From an uncultured Oscillospiraceae bacterium (GTDB taxonomy: Bacteria; Bacillota; Clostridia; Oscillospirales; Oscillospiraceae): a stretch of 54,666 nucleotides of DNA. Shown in pieces: positions 14,662-22,570 of the stretch. The number at the start of each line of letters is the position of its first letter. Position 1 is the stretch's first letter. The stretch is taken from NCBI GenBank assembly GCA_947631845.1, contig CANRMY010000009.1:1-54666 (forward strand), given 5' to 3'. The position numbers and the translations under genes are program-made. The notes under the pieces are model-generated. The model made no database searches, was not told the DNA's origin, and saw nothing but the letters and a program-made list of their open reading frames with translations.

Positions 14662-15808
14662 GTTCCGATTCCCCATCCTGGGCTCCGGGTCCCTCCGGGG
14701 ACTCCGAACCGGCGGGCGCGGCGTTCTCGCTCTCCGCCCTCTGCTCCTCCTGAAGCTTCTCCTTATGGGTGTCGTAGCTGCGCAGAAGGGCGATCCCGAT
14801 GATGATCGCCACGCAGGAGGCGAAGGCCAGGATCAGCGCCTTCATGGCCCCAGTGGTGGTGATGAGCACCGCGGACAGGCCCAGCACGGCGGAGATGGAG
14901 TAGAGCACCGCCACGGACTGCTTCTGGGAAAGGCCCATGTCGATGAGCCTGTGGTGAAAATGTCCCCGGTCGGGGCTCATGGGGTTCTGGCCCTTCAGGA
15001 TCCGGCGGATGATGGCAAAGCAGGTGTCGAAGATGGGCAGAGCCAGGGCCAGCAGAGGGACGGTGAAGGAGATGATGGTGTAAAATTTGAAGAGGCCGAT
15101 CACCGATATGGTGGACAGCACATACCCCAGAAGCAGGGCCCCGGTGTCGCCCATGAAGATCTTGGCGGGGTTCAGGTTATAGGGGATGAAGCCCAGGCAC
15201 GCGCCCAGAATGGCCGCCAGAAGGACGGTCACATTCACCTGGCCCCACACCATGGAGATGACCAGGAAGGTCAGGGAGGAGATGGCGGACACGCCGCAGG
15301 CCAGGCCGTCCAGGCCATCGATAAGGTTGATGGAGTTGGTGATGCCGACGATCCAGAAGATGGTAATTGGGACAGACCACACACCGAAGCTTATGAATTG
15401 GTTCTCGCTCCAGAAAAATGGGTTGGCGATAAACTCAAACCGCACCCCGAAGGCCACCGCCACCCCGGCGGCGGCGATCTGCACCGCAAATTTCAGCAGC
15501 GCCGGAAGCGGCACGATATCGTCGATAGCGCCCATGGTGACGATAATGACGGAGCCTAAGAGGATGCCCTGCACCTGTCTGTCCAGGTCGGCAAAGAGCA
15601 CCACCGCCACCAGGAATCCCAAAAAGATGGCAAGGCCGCCCTGCCGGGGGATGGGGTGATCGTGCATACGCCGGTTGTCCTTGGGCACGTCCACCGCGCC
15701 CACCTTCACCGCGAAGGAGCGGACCAGCGGCGTCATGGCAAAGCAAACCAGGAGCGCCACACCCAGCGCCAGCCCGATCTTCAGCAAATCGTCCAATGCT
15801 ATGTTCAT
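14654..15808 (-). CDS. undecaprenyl-phosphate sugar-1-phosphate transferase (WecA/TagO family)
   Basis: A 384-residue polytopic enzyme of the MraY/WecA family. It transfers a sugar-1-phosphate, usually GlcNAc-1-P, from a UDP-sugar to undecaprenyl phosphate to start cell-wall polymer synthesis. Visible family motifs are AIDDIVPLPALLKF, NSINLIDGLDGLA, NPAKIFMGDTGALLLG and the HFHHRL histidine motif on a cytoplasmic loop. About ten membrane helices are followed by a Glu/Pro-rich tail of about 40 residues. It follows trpS by 27 bp on the same strand. Confidence 0.92.
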   Translation of the reverse strand: MNIALDDLLKIGLALGVALLVCFAMTPLVRSFAVKVGAVDVPKDNRRMHDHPIPRQGGLAIFLGFLVAVVLFADLDRQVQGILLGSVIIVTMGAIDDIVPLPALLKFAVQIAAAGVAVAFGVRFEFIANPFFWSENQFISFGVWSVPITIFWIVGITNSINLIDGLDGLACGVSAISSLTFLVISMVWGQVNVTVLLAAILGACLGFIPYNLNPAKIFMGDTGALLLGYVLSTISVIGLFKFYTIISFTVPLLALALPIFDTCFAIIRRILKGQNPMSPDRGHFHHRLIDMGLSQKQSVAVLYSISAVLGLSAVLITTTGAMKALILAFASCVAIIIGIALLRSYDTHKEKLQEEQRAESENAAPAGSESPEGPGAQDGESEQK

Positions 15809-15835
15809 ATCTCGATCCCTCTGTGTGTCTTTCCC

Positions 15836-16849
15836 TTACCGCTGAAGAAAGCCCACCTTTTTATACACCTTGCGAAGCGTCTTCTCGGCCACATAGGAGG
15901 CCTTCTCCGCGCCGGCGCGGTAGACCGATTCCAGATACGCCTTGTCCTTCAAAAGCCGCTCCGTCTCCTCCCGGATGGGCCGGAGCGTCTCGATGACCGC
16001 CTCGCCCACCGCGGGCTTGAACGCGCCGTAGCCGCAGCCTTCAAACTCCCGCTCGATCTCATCGCAGCTCTTGCCGGTGACGGCGGCGTAGATGGTCATG
16101 AGGTTGGAGACGCCGGGCTTGTTCTCCGGGTCGTAACGGACGCAGCGCTCCGTGTCGGAGTCGGTGACGGCCCGTTTGAATTTCCGGGCGATATCCTCGG
16201 GCTTATCAAGGAGATACACGCACCCGTCGGGGATGGACTTTGACATCTTCGACTCCGGCATATTGAGGCTCATGATCCTGGCGCCCACCTTGGCGATATA
16301 CGGCTCCGGCATCTTGAACACCTCGCCGTAGATGCCGTTGAAGCGCTGGACGATGTTCCGGCACAGCTCCACATGCTGGCGCTGGTCCTCCCCCACCGGC
16401 ACGAAGTCCGGCTGATAGAGCAGGATGTCCGCAGCCATCAGGCACGGATAGGTGAAAAGCCCGCCGTTGACGTTCTCCTGGTGCTTGGCGGATTTGTCCT
16501 TAAACTGGGTCATGCGGGAAAGCTCCCCGAACATGGCATAGCAGTTGAGCACCCAGCCCAGCTCCGTGTGCTGGTGGACGTGGGACTGGATGAAGAGGGT
16601 ACACTTCTCCGGGTCCAGGCCGCAGGCGATGTAGTTGGCCAGCAGCGTCAGCGTCTGCCTTCTCAGGGCCGCCGGGTCCTGCCGCACGGTGATGGTGTGC
16701 AGGTCGGCCAGGAAGAAGTAGCAGTCAAAGTCCTCGATCATCTGGGGCCAATGCCGGAGCGGCCCCAGATAGTTGCCCAGATGCAGCGCGCCGCTGGGCT
16801 GGATGCCGGACAGCATCACTTTTTTCGGTGTGTTTTCTGTGTTTTCCAT
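15836..16849 (-). CDS. trpS: tryptophanyl-tRNA synthetase
   Basis: A 337-residue class I synthetase that charges tRNA-Trp. The HIGH-like motif is within GIQPSGALHLGNYLG near the N-terminus and the KMSKS loop reads SKMSKSIP. The start at 16849 (MENTENTPKKVML) is preferred because AGAGGAAAAACC precedes it; the longer upstream extension has no similarity to the family. Length is normal. It sits between an aminotransferase and a wecA-like gene; only 25 bp separate it from the aminotransferase, leaving no space for a T-box. Confidence 0.95.
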   Translation of the reverse strand: MENTENTPKKVMLSGIQPSGALHLGNYLGPLRHWPQMIEDFDCYFFLADLHTITVRQDPAALRRQTLTLLANYIACGLDPEKCTLFIQSHVHQHTELGWVLNCYAMFGELSRMTQFKDKSAKHQENVNGGLFTYPCLMAADILLYQPDFVPVGEDQRQHVELCRNIVQRFNGIYGEVFKMPEPYIAKVGARIMSLNMPESKMSKSIPDGCVYLLDKPEDIARKFKRAVTDSDTERCVRYDPENKPGVSNLMTIYAAVTGKSCDEIEREFEGCGYGAFKPAVGEAVIETLRPIREETERLLKDKAYLESVYRAGAEKASYVAEKTLRKVYKKVGFLQR

Positions 16850-16874
16850 GGTTTTTCCTCTTGATTCATTATTT

Positions 16875-18062
16875 TTAGAGCCCGTATTCCGCCGCCAGCT
16901 TTTTAAACGCGGGGAGGGAGCGGACGATCCTGTCATAGCTTACGCAGTAGGCGACGCGCACATACCCCGGACAGGCGAAGGAGGTTCCCGGCACCACCAG
17001 AATGTTATACTTCTTGGCCCTTTCGGAAAATTCCCTGTCGTCCCCCGGCGTCTTCATCCACATGTAAAAGGCCCCGTCCGGGTAGACGCAGGTGAAGCCG
17101 GCCTCCGTCAGTCCCTCGTAGAGTGTCCGGCGGTTTCTGTCGTAGGCGGCCACGTCGGTCCGCTCGTCCAGGCACTCCGCCACCACCCTCTGCTGAAGGG
17201 AGGGGGCGTTGACAAAGCCCAGGATCCGGTTGGCGATTACCGCCGCGTCAAAGATGAGCCGCGCGTCGTCGCACGCCGGGGGGACGACCACATAGCCGAT
17301 GCGCTCCCCCGGCAGGGACAGGGACTTGGACCAGGAATAGCCCACCAGGGTGTTGCGGTAATAGTTCGTCAGATACGGCACCTCTTTGCCGTCGTAGGCC
17401 AGCTCCCGGTAGGGCTCGTCGGAGATGAGGTAGATGGGCGTTCCCAGCTCGGCCTGCTTCTCCTCCAGCACCGCCGCGATGGCCCGGACGGTCTGCTCCG
17501 TATAGATGACGCCGGTGGGGTTGTTGGGGTTATTGAGAAGGAGGGCCTTTGTCTTGGGCGTGATGGCCGCCCGGAGCGCCTCCGGGTCCGGCTGGAAATT
17601 GCCCTCGATGTTGGCGGGAATGGCCTTTAAAACGCCGTCAAAGTTGGAGACGTAGTTGCCGTACTCCAGAAAATAGGGCGCGAACACCAGCACCTCGTCC
17701 CCGGGGTTTAAGAGGGTCTTGAGGATCACGTTGAGCCCCCCGGCGGCCCCCACGGTCATGAGGATGTTGTCCCCGGTAAAGTCCGTGCCAAAGCGGCTGT
17801 TCAGGGACGCGGCCACCTTGGCCCGCACCTCCGGGTACCCGGCGTTGGACATGTAGCCGTGCAACTCCATGGGATCCGTCTCGGAGGCGATGCGGACGAT
17901 CTCCTCCCGTACCTTCTCCGGCGCGGGAATGTTGGGGTTGCCCAGGGAGAAATCGTACACGTTCTCCTGTCCGAACCGGGCGGCCATACGCGCCCCTTCC
18001 TCAAACATCGCCCGAATGGCGCTCCCGCCCTCGGTCATCCTGATCATCTTCGCGGAAATCAT
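16875..18062 (-). CDS. PLP-dependent aminotransferase, aspartate aminotransferase family (class I/II)
   Basis: A 395-residue aminotransferase. The substrate-binding motif NNPNNPTGVIY and the PLP lysine in YSWSKSLSLPGERIGYV are clear, with a conserved Arg-containing segment near the C-terminus (CPGYVRVAYC). The ATG at 18062 follows GGGGGTGCC and is preferred over upstream starts that add a poor extension. It is first in a minus-strand operon with trpS and wecA-like. The amino donor and acceptor cannot be told from sequence alone. Confidence 0.9.
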   Translation of the reverse strand: MISAKMIRMTEGGSAIRAMFEEGARMAARFGQENVYDFSLGNPNIPAPEKVREEIVRIASETDPMELHGYMSNAGYPEVRAKVAASLNSRFGTDFTGDNILMTVGAAGGLNVILKTLLNPGDEVLVFAPYFLEYGNYVSNFDGVLKAIPANIEGNFQPDPEALRAAITPKTKALLLNNPNNPTGVIYTEQTVRAIAAVLEEKQAELGTPIYLISDEPYRELAYDGKEVPYLTNYYRNTLVGYSWSKSLSLPGERIGYVVVPPACDDARLIFDAAVIANRILGFVNAPSLQQRVVAECLDERTDVAAYDRNRRTLYEGLTEAGFTCVYPDGAFYMWMKTPGDDREFSERAKKYNILVVPGTSFACPGYVRVAYCVSYDRIVRSLPAFKKLAAEYGL

Positions 18063-18164
18063 ACACGGCACCCCCGTACAGTCACAATTGGGTGTATTGT
18101 ACCACATCATCCTGATTTTTTCAACTCCCCCGCGCTTTTTTTCGCCGCGCCGGGGATATTTTGT

Positions 18165-18193
18165 TGAAAAAGAGGCTTGAATGTCGTATAATA
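18165..18193 (+). promoter_or_regulatory. promoter of the leader-RNHCP transcript
   Basis: TTGAAA (18165-18170), a 17-bp spacer and TATAAT (18188-18193): a near-consensus vegetative promoter giving a 5' leader of about 145 nt before the RNHCP start. Confidence 0.75.
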
Positions 18194-18248
18194 GATCCAT
18201 AAACGCGCAAAGCGTTTAAATCTTACTCTGATAAGGAGATCAAAAAAT

Positions 18249-18278
18249 ATGACGAGTAGAAATGTGCTTGCGGCATAA
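18249..18278 (+). CDS. 9-residue leader peptide MTSRNVLAA
   Basis: ATG ACG AGT AGA AAT GTG CTT GCG GCA TAA forms a complete mini-ORF with a strong ribosome site AAGGAGATC 6 bases upstream. It lies in the 5' leader of the RNHCP gene and is followed by alternative hairpins that can sequester or free that gene's ribosome site. The strong initiation signal and position argue for a regulatory leader whose translation status controls the next gene. Confidence 0.65.
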   Translation: MTSRNVLAA

Positions 18279-18336
18279 CCGGGAGGTTTGTCGCAAAAAT
18301 ACAAGCCTCCGAAGACATATATTCACTTCAGGAGGT
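18268..18336 (+). promoter_or_regulatory. candidate translation attenuator for the RNHCP gene
   Basis: Three possible pairings were found by eye. TTGCG (18268-18272, within the leader ORF) pairs with CGCAA (18292-18296). GGAGGTTTGT (18282-18291) pairs with ACAAGCCTCC (18301-18310). CCTCCGAAG (18306-18314) pairs with CTTCaGGAGG (18326-18335), the Shine-Dalgarno of the next gene. The second and third share CCTCC and exclude each other, and the first is incompatible with the second. A ribosome paused on the leader would block the first, favour the second and expose the Shine-Dalgarno, as in erm-type attenuators. Energies were not computed. Confidence 0.55.
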
Positions 18337-18343
18337 CGTTCCC

Positions 18344-18766
18344 GTGAACAGGGAAAATAAGAAAAAATCGTTCGAAAAAGGCTATTACACATCTCACCCC
18401 TGCCAGGAGAGCTTTACCTGCCAGGTCTGCGGGCGTCCGGTGACGCCGGAGGGGGCCGGCACGGCGCACAGGAACCACTGCCCCTACTGTCTCTCCAGCA
18501 AGCATCTGGACACGGAGCCCGGCGACCGGTCCGCCGCGTGCGGCGGGACTATGGAGCCCATCGCCGTCTGGGTGCGCAAGGGCGGCGAGTGGGCGCTGAT
18601 CCACCGGTGCCGCGTCTGCGGAGCCCTCAGCTCCAATCGTATCGCCGCCGACGATAACCCGGTGAAACTCCTGAGCCTGGCCATGAAGCCCGTCTCCTCT
18701 CCCCCATTCCCCCTTGAGCGGATCGCGGAGCTGACGGAGCTTTTGGCGAGAGAGAAAAAGACTTAA
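18344..18766 (+). CDS. RNHCP domain zinc-ribbon protein
   Basis: A 140-residue protein with paired Cys motifs: FTCQVCG (N-terminal knuckle), HRNHCPYCL (the family-defining RNHCP motif) and a third pair CRVCG in the C-terminal half. An AACGGTMEPIAVWV segment lies between. It probably binds zinc; the family's function is not established. The GTG start at 18344 has CAGGAGGTCG 8 bases upstream. It has its own promoter, a leader ORF and alternative hairpins, which points to control by translation or antibiotic stress. A strong terminator follows. Confidence 0.85.
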   Translation: MNRENKKKSFEKGYYTSHPCQESFTCQVCGRPVTPEGAGTAHRNHCPYCLSSKHLDTEPGDRSAACGGTMEPIAVWVRKGGEWALIHRCRVCGALSSNRIAADDNPVKLLSLAMKPVSSPPFPLERIAELTELLAREKKT

Positions 18767-18770
18767 ACAC

Positions 18771-18806
18771 GCAATCATCGCCGCCCCAGCGGGCGGCGAT
18801 GATTGC
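18771..18806 (+). terminator. hairpin after the RNHCP gene
   Basis: GCAATCATCGCCGCC and its exact complement enclose a short CCAGCG loop. The 15-bp GC-rich stem starts 4 bp after the stop. There is no clear T-run, so termination strength is uncertain. Confidence 0.55.
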
Positions 18807-18842
18807 CCACAGCGGCCCTCTCGCTTTAAGGATTTCTGCCTG

Positions 18843-18871
18843 TTGAAAAAAGGGCCCGGTCATGGTAGAAT
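18843..18871 (+). promoter_or_regulatory. promoter of the hicB-like gene
   Basis: TTGAAA (18843-18848) and TAGAAT (18866-18871) with a 17-bp spacer, 55 bp upstream of the start. Confidence 0.6.
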
Positions 18872-18926
18872 TGATCCAATAATAAGGAGTAAACCTTGTC
18901 ACGGAGCTGAAGGAGGCGGATCTGAT

Positions 18927-19265
18927 ATGACAAAAACCATGACCTATAAGGGCTACACCGGCTCCGTTGAGCGTTCCGAGGAGGACGGTATTTTCTTCGG
19001 TAAGGTGCTCGGCATACGCTCCCTGCTTCTCTATGAGGGAAACACCGCCGAGGAGCTCGAGGCGGATTTTCACGAATTTGTGGACGATTACCTCCAAACC
19101 TGTAAGGAAAACGGAGTAGAGCCGGAAAAGCCGTTCCAATCCCCGATTTTCGTGAACGTATCTCCCGACATCTACAAAAAGGCTTCCCTTTACGCCCTTG
19201 AACACAGTCTCCCCATTGATTCTCTGATCGATCAGGCCATCGCCAACTTCGTCGCCGCCGGGTGA
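18927..19265 (+). CDS. HicB family antitoxin-like protein, without adjacent HicA
   Basis: A 112-residue HicB-type protein. The partial RNase-H-like fold is at about 1-65 (MTYKGYTGSVERSEEDGIFFGKV, then YEGNTAEELEADFHEFVDDYL). The C-terminal ribbon-helix-helix-like segment reads FVNVSPDIYKKASLYALEHSL and IDSLIDQAIANFV. The ATG follows GAAGGAGGCGG. No HicA-like gene lies on either side: the gene has its own promoter and is followed by a terminator. It is therefore a solitary HicB, perhaps a regulator rather than an antitoxin. Confidence 0.85.
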   Translation: MTKTMTYKGYTGSVERSEEDGIFFGKVLGIRSLLLYEGNTAEELEADFHEFVDDYLQTCKENGVEPEKPFQSPIFVNVSPDIYKKASLYALEHSLPIDSLIDQAIANFVAAG

Positions 19266-19284
19266 CGCTGTCATGCAAAAAGGT

Positions 19285-19316
19285 ATTCGCCGCGCGTTTT
19301 CAAACGCGCGGCGAAT
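19285..19316 (+). terminator. terminator after the hicB-like gene
   Basis: ATTCGCCGCGCGTTT and its complement flank a short CA-containing loop 20 bp after the stop codon. Confidence 0.65.
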
Positions 19317-19322
19317 TAGACT

Positions 19323-19515
19323 GTCTAAAAAGCCCTGACGGGCGTTTTAGACAAGGGGAACGTGCGGGTGCTTTTCACTGAATTTTGCGAAATTCAGTGA
19401 AAAGCACCCTGCTGTCGCCCTGCGCGCACCCCGAAGGGGTACACTTGGGCGGCAAAAGGAATTTTTTCCGACGCGCATGTCGCCGGAAAAAATATCAAAT
19501 TTGAGTTTTTTGACA
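19323..19515 (+). ncRNA. structured four-hairpin element, copy 1
   Basis: Four consecutive hairpins are visible. H1 19323-19352 has a TGAC loop. The linker AAGGGGAACGTGCGGG follows. H2 is 19367-19408. The linker CCTGCTG follows. H3 is 19414-19453, with outer stem GTCGCCC/GGGCGGC and inner CCCC-GAA-GGGG. CAAAAGG precedes H4 19462-19492, with T6/A6 stem ends and loop around GCATG. It ends TTTTTTGACA. Two more copies share linkers and loops but have different, still paired stems. It lies between the HicB-like gene and the 19647 gene; a separate hairpin follows at 19521-19544. RNA versus DNA role is not decided. Confidence 0.65.
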
Positions 19516-19580
19516 AGCTGCGGCGCGGTCAATAGACCGCGCCGTTCTTTATGTTCCCATATAGAGCAGCCATCTGTTTA

Positions 19581-19609
19581 TTGACATCCGCCCTCGGCGG
19601 GGGTATCAT
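19581..19609 (+). promoter_or_regulatory. promoter of the 432-residue membrane protein gene
   Basis: Consensus TTGACA (19581-19586), 17-bp spacer, TATCAT (19604-19609), 37 bp before the start at 19647. Confidence 0.7.
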
Positions 19610-19646
19610 TAGGGGTAGAAATTTACGTGAATACGGGGGCTTTGTG

Positions 19647-20945
19647 ATGCAAGAGGAATATTTGGAGGAGCTGGAGAGCATGCGGGAGGGCTTGGCGAGA
19701 GCCCGGTTCGGCAGCTTCCTCATAATCCCCTTTCGGATGCCAAAGGCGGAATCGGACCACTGGCGGCTTTCGGAGCTGGGAGAATTTTCCCCCATCGAGA
19801 CCTCGGACATCTCCGAGGCCATCAAGCGAAGTCTGCGGCGGGGCGTCATGGAGCGGTGGACCATATCGGACGTGACGCTTTTAGACCGCTTCTTTCCCCA
19901 TGCCCAGGGGAAGGTGTCGCTGGCGGTGGGCTGCGGGGGTACCGATCTGCCCTTCCGGCTGGGGCCCTCCTATATCTATACCTTTATGACCGGTGTGGTG
20001 TTTTTCTGCCTGGGGATCGAATATGAGGACATCCGGGTGCTGGAGGCCGTCACAAACCTGGGCTTTTCCGAGAACCGCGCCACCTATTGCTGGGCCGACG
20101 GCGCGGGGGTCCATCCCTTCTCCCTGGCAGACAAGCTGACGGAGCTCATGGCTTTGTGCGGCGCGGAACCCTTTTTCCCGGACTCCGATCTCTTTCTGGA
20201 GAGCTTCATCTTTGATCTTGCCGTGGTACCGGAGCGGTTTCGGTATCTGAAAAGCCTCAAGGCGCTGACCTTCAACCTTCACCAGCTGCTCCCCCTGGGC
20301 GTGTCCATGACAGACGAGTCGGAGGAGGACGTCTGTTGGGCCTACTCCGTGAAGGACCAGGAGTCCGGCACCTACCGCTGGGGCTGCTGCGTCACCAGCC
20401 AGACCGTCAACTATGTATTCGCAAACCCCGCGCTGGACCTGGAGGCGGAGTTCCTCTCCCAGGCCGAGGATGGGCTCCCCCTTGTGCTTTTGGCGCTCTG
20501 TCAGAAATACAGCTGTCTCTATTTTACAGAGCTCCTGGCAAGCGCCGACAAGCGGGATCTTCGGGGGCTCCGGACCCTGAACCGCCGGATGCTGGAGTTC
20601 CGGGCCTATGGCACCGTCCACCCCGCCCACATCTCACGCTGGTACAATGTGCGGCAGATCTACAGCTATCTTATGAAGATCAATGGCGTTGAAGAGGCTG
20701 TCGGTGACATCCGGGACAAGCTGGGGATCCTGGAGGAACACCGAAAGGAGCGGGAATCCGGCGTCTCCGAGGCCGTGATGGGGCTCATCACCATCTTCGG
20801 GATCGTCTCCATCCTGGCCTCCCTCCTGACCATCGCACAGATCCTCTCCGGCGGCAGTGCCACTTACTGGATTCTGACCGTCATCGCCACCCTCGTCATC
20901 GCGTTAGTGGCCGCCATCGCCGTGGTCTGGAGAAAGAGGCAGTAG
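19647..20945 (+). CDS. hypothetical protein with two C-terminal membrane helices
   Basis: A 432-residue protein with a large soluble N-terminal part, then a charged helical linker (VGDIRDKLGILEEHRKERESG) and two closely spaced membrane helices at about 374-398 and 404-427 ending WRKRQ. The layout of a cytoplasmic domain, long helix and two terminal helices recalls CorA-type channels, but I see no GMN-like signature between the helices. The ATG at 19647 follows GGGGGCTTTGTG and is preferred over the frame extension upstream because the promoter lies in between. Function unknown. Confidence 0.7.
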   Translation: MQEEYLEELESMREGLARARFGSFLIIPFRMPKAESDHWRLSELGEFSPIETSDISEAIKRSLRRGVMERWTISDVTLLDRFFPHAQGKVSLAVGCGGTDLPFRLGPSYIYTFMTGVVFFCLGIEYEDIRVLEAVTNLGFSENRATYCWADGAGVHPFSLADKLTELMALCGAEPFFPDSDLFLESFIFDLAVVPERFRYLKSLKALTFNLHQLLPLGVSMTDESEEDVCWAYSVKDQESGTYRWGCCVTSQTVNYVFANPALDLEAEFLSQAEDGLPLVLLALCQKYSCLYFTELLASADKRDLRGLRTLNRRMLEFRAYGTVHPAHISRWYNVRQIYSYLMKINGVEEAVGDIRDKLGILEEHRKERESGVSEAVMGLITIFGIVSILASLLTIAQILSGGSATYWILTVIATLVIALVAAIAVVWRKRQ

Positions 20946-20994
20946 CCTTCGATTCCTTTTGTTTCACGCAAGCGCGCTTGCTGAACAGCAAAAA

Positions 20995-21030
20995 GGCTTT
21001 CGGATTTTACAGGATCCGAAAGCCTTTTTT
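20995..21030. terminator. bidirectional terminator before purF
   Basis: GGCTTTCGGAT (20995-21005) and ATCCGAAAGCC (21014-21024) flanked by A-run and T-run. It serves the convergent membrane protein gene and the purine operon. Confidence 0.88.
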
Positions 21031-21075
21031 GTGCGTTTTCCCATGTGAGATGCCCGTCAGGGCTTTTCGGGCTTT

Positions 21076-22506
21076 TCACGCGTTTTCGGGTTTTTCGAAC
21101 ATATCCCGCTTTGTCTCCTCCGGGAGCCGTGTCTTGTACTCCCCGGTGAAGCAGGCGGTGCAGAAGCCCCGGTTTTCCAGCCCCGGCAGGGCGGTCAGGT
21201 GTTCAATGCCCAGGTATCCCAGGCTGTCCGCGCCGATGAGCTGGCAGATCTCCGGGACGGTGTATTTGCAGGCGATGAGGTTCTCCCGGGAGTCGATATC
21301 CACCCCGTAATAGCAGGGGTTCAAAAACGGCGGCGCGGTGACGCGCACATGGACCTGGGTGGCCCCGGCCTCCCGCAAAATCGCCACGGTGCGGGCGATG
21401 GTGGTGGAGCGGACGATGGAGTCGTCCACCAGCACCACGCGCTTGCCCTCCACCGTCTCCCGGACGGCGTTGAGCTTGATGCGCACCCCCTGTTCCCGGG
21501 ACTTCTGGCCGGGGCTGATGAAGGTGCGGCCAATGTACTTGTTCTTGATCAGGCCGATATCGTAGGGGATACCGCTCTCCTGGGAGTAGCCGATGGCCCC
21601 GTCGGTGCCGGAGTCGGGGACACCGATGACGATGTCCGCCTCCACCGGGTAGTCCCGGGCCAGGAATCTCCCGGCCCGCAGACGGGCGTGGTGGATGGAC
21701 GCGCCGTAGATGCGGGAGTCGGGCCGGGAGAAGTAGATATACTCAAAGATGCACATGGCCTCCGGGGCCTTGCCGCAGTTGTCCCGGATGGAGTGTACAC
21801 CGGTGCCGTCAAAGACCACCACCTCGCCGGGCTCGATGTCTCGGATGTACTCGGCGGAGACGGAGCTCAAAGCGCAGGTCTCGGAGGCGATGATGTAGTC
21901 CCCGTGGCCGTTGCGGCCGTAGCACAGGGGCCGGAAGCCGTTCTTGTCCCGGACGGCGATGAGCTTGTCCTCCAGCATCAAAATCAGCGAATACGCCCCC
22001 TTGAGCCGGTTCATAGCCCGCAAAACCGCGTCCTCGGGGGTGTACGTCTCCAGCCGCTCCTGGGTCAGGACGTAGGAGATGATCTCCGTGTCCGAGGTGG
22101 TGTGGAAGATGGCCCCCCGGCTCTCCAGCTCGTGGCGGAGCTGGGCGGCGTTGGTCAGGTTCCCGTTGTGGACGGTGGCCAGCGCCCCGGTGAAGTGGCT
22201 CACCACGATGGGCTGGGCGTTCTCGCGCCCCGAATTGCCCGTGGTGCCGTAGCGCACATGGCCGATGGCCATGCTCCCCTCCCCCAGCTCATTGAGCCGC
22301 GCCGGGGTGAAGACCTCGCTGACCAGCCCCAGATCCTTCACCGTGTTGAACTGGCCCCGGTCGCAGACGGTGATCCCGCAGCTCTCCTGCCCCCGGTGCT
22401 GGAGGGCGTAAAGGCCGTAATATACCGTATTTCCCACATGAAAAGGATTTGCGGCGTATATCCCAAATACGCCGCACTCCTCATGGATATGGTCAAAAAT
22501 ATCCAT
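21076..22506 (-). CDS. purF: amidophosphoribosyltransferase
   Basis: A 476-residue enzyme for the first committed step of purine synthesis: PRPP plus glutamine to phosphoribosylamine. The N-terminal glutaminase begins with an 10-residue propeptide and Cys11 (HEECGVFGIYA). RYGTTG and VHNGNLTNA are glutaminase motifs. The C-terminal PRPP site reads VVLVDDSIVRSTT. A Cys-rich end (GFCTACFTGEY) fits the Bacillus-type Fe-S enzyme. It is the last gene of the purB-purA-kinase-purC-purF run. Confidence 0.97.
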   Translation of the reverse strand: MDIFDHIHEECGVFGIYAANPFHVGNTVYYGLYALQHRGQESCGITVCDRGQFNTVKDLGLVSEVFTPARLNELGEGSMAIGHVRYGTTGNSGRENAQPIVVSHFTGALATVHNGNLTNAAQLRHELESRGAIFHTTSDTEIISYVLTQERLETYTPEDAVLRAMNRLKGAYSLILMLEDKLIAVRDKNGFRPLCYGRNGHGDYIIASETCALSSVSAEYIRDIEPGEVVVFDGTGVHSIRDNCGKAPEAMCIFEYIYFSRPDSRIYGASIHHARLRAGRFLARDYPVEADIVIGVPDSGTDGAIGYSQESGIPYDIGLIKNKYIGRTFISPGQKSREQGVRIKLNAVRETVEGKRVVLVDDSIVRSTTIARTVAILREAGATQVHVRVTAPPFLNPCYYGVDIDSRENLIACKYTVPEICQLIGADSLGYLGIEHLTALPGLENRGFCTACFTGEYKTRLPEETKRDMFEKPENA

Positions 22507-22570
22507 AAACTATGATCCCTTCTGCCCCATTGCAAAAATTATCAAGTTGTGCGGAGCAAATAAAGATGTT

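Noticed and set aside
16850-16874. T-box riboswitch in front of trpS
   Set aside because: Only 25 bp lie between the aminotransferase and trpS genes.
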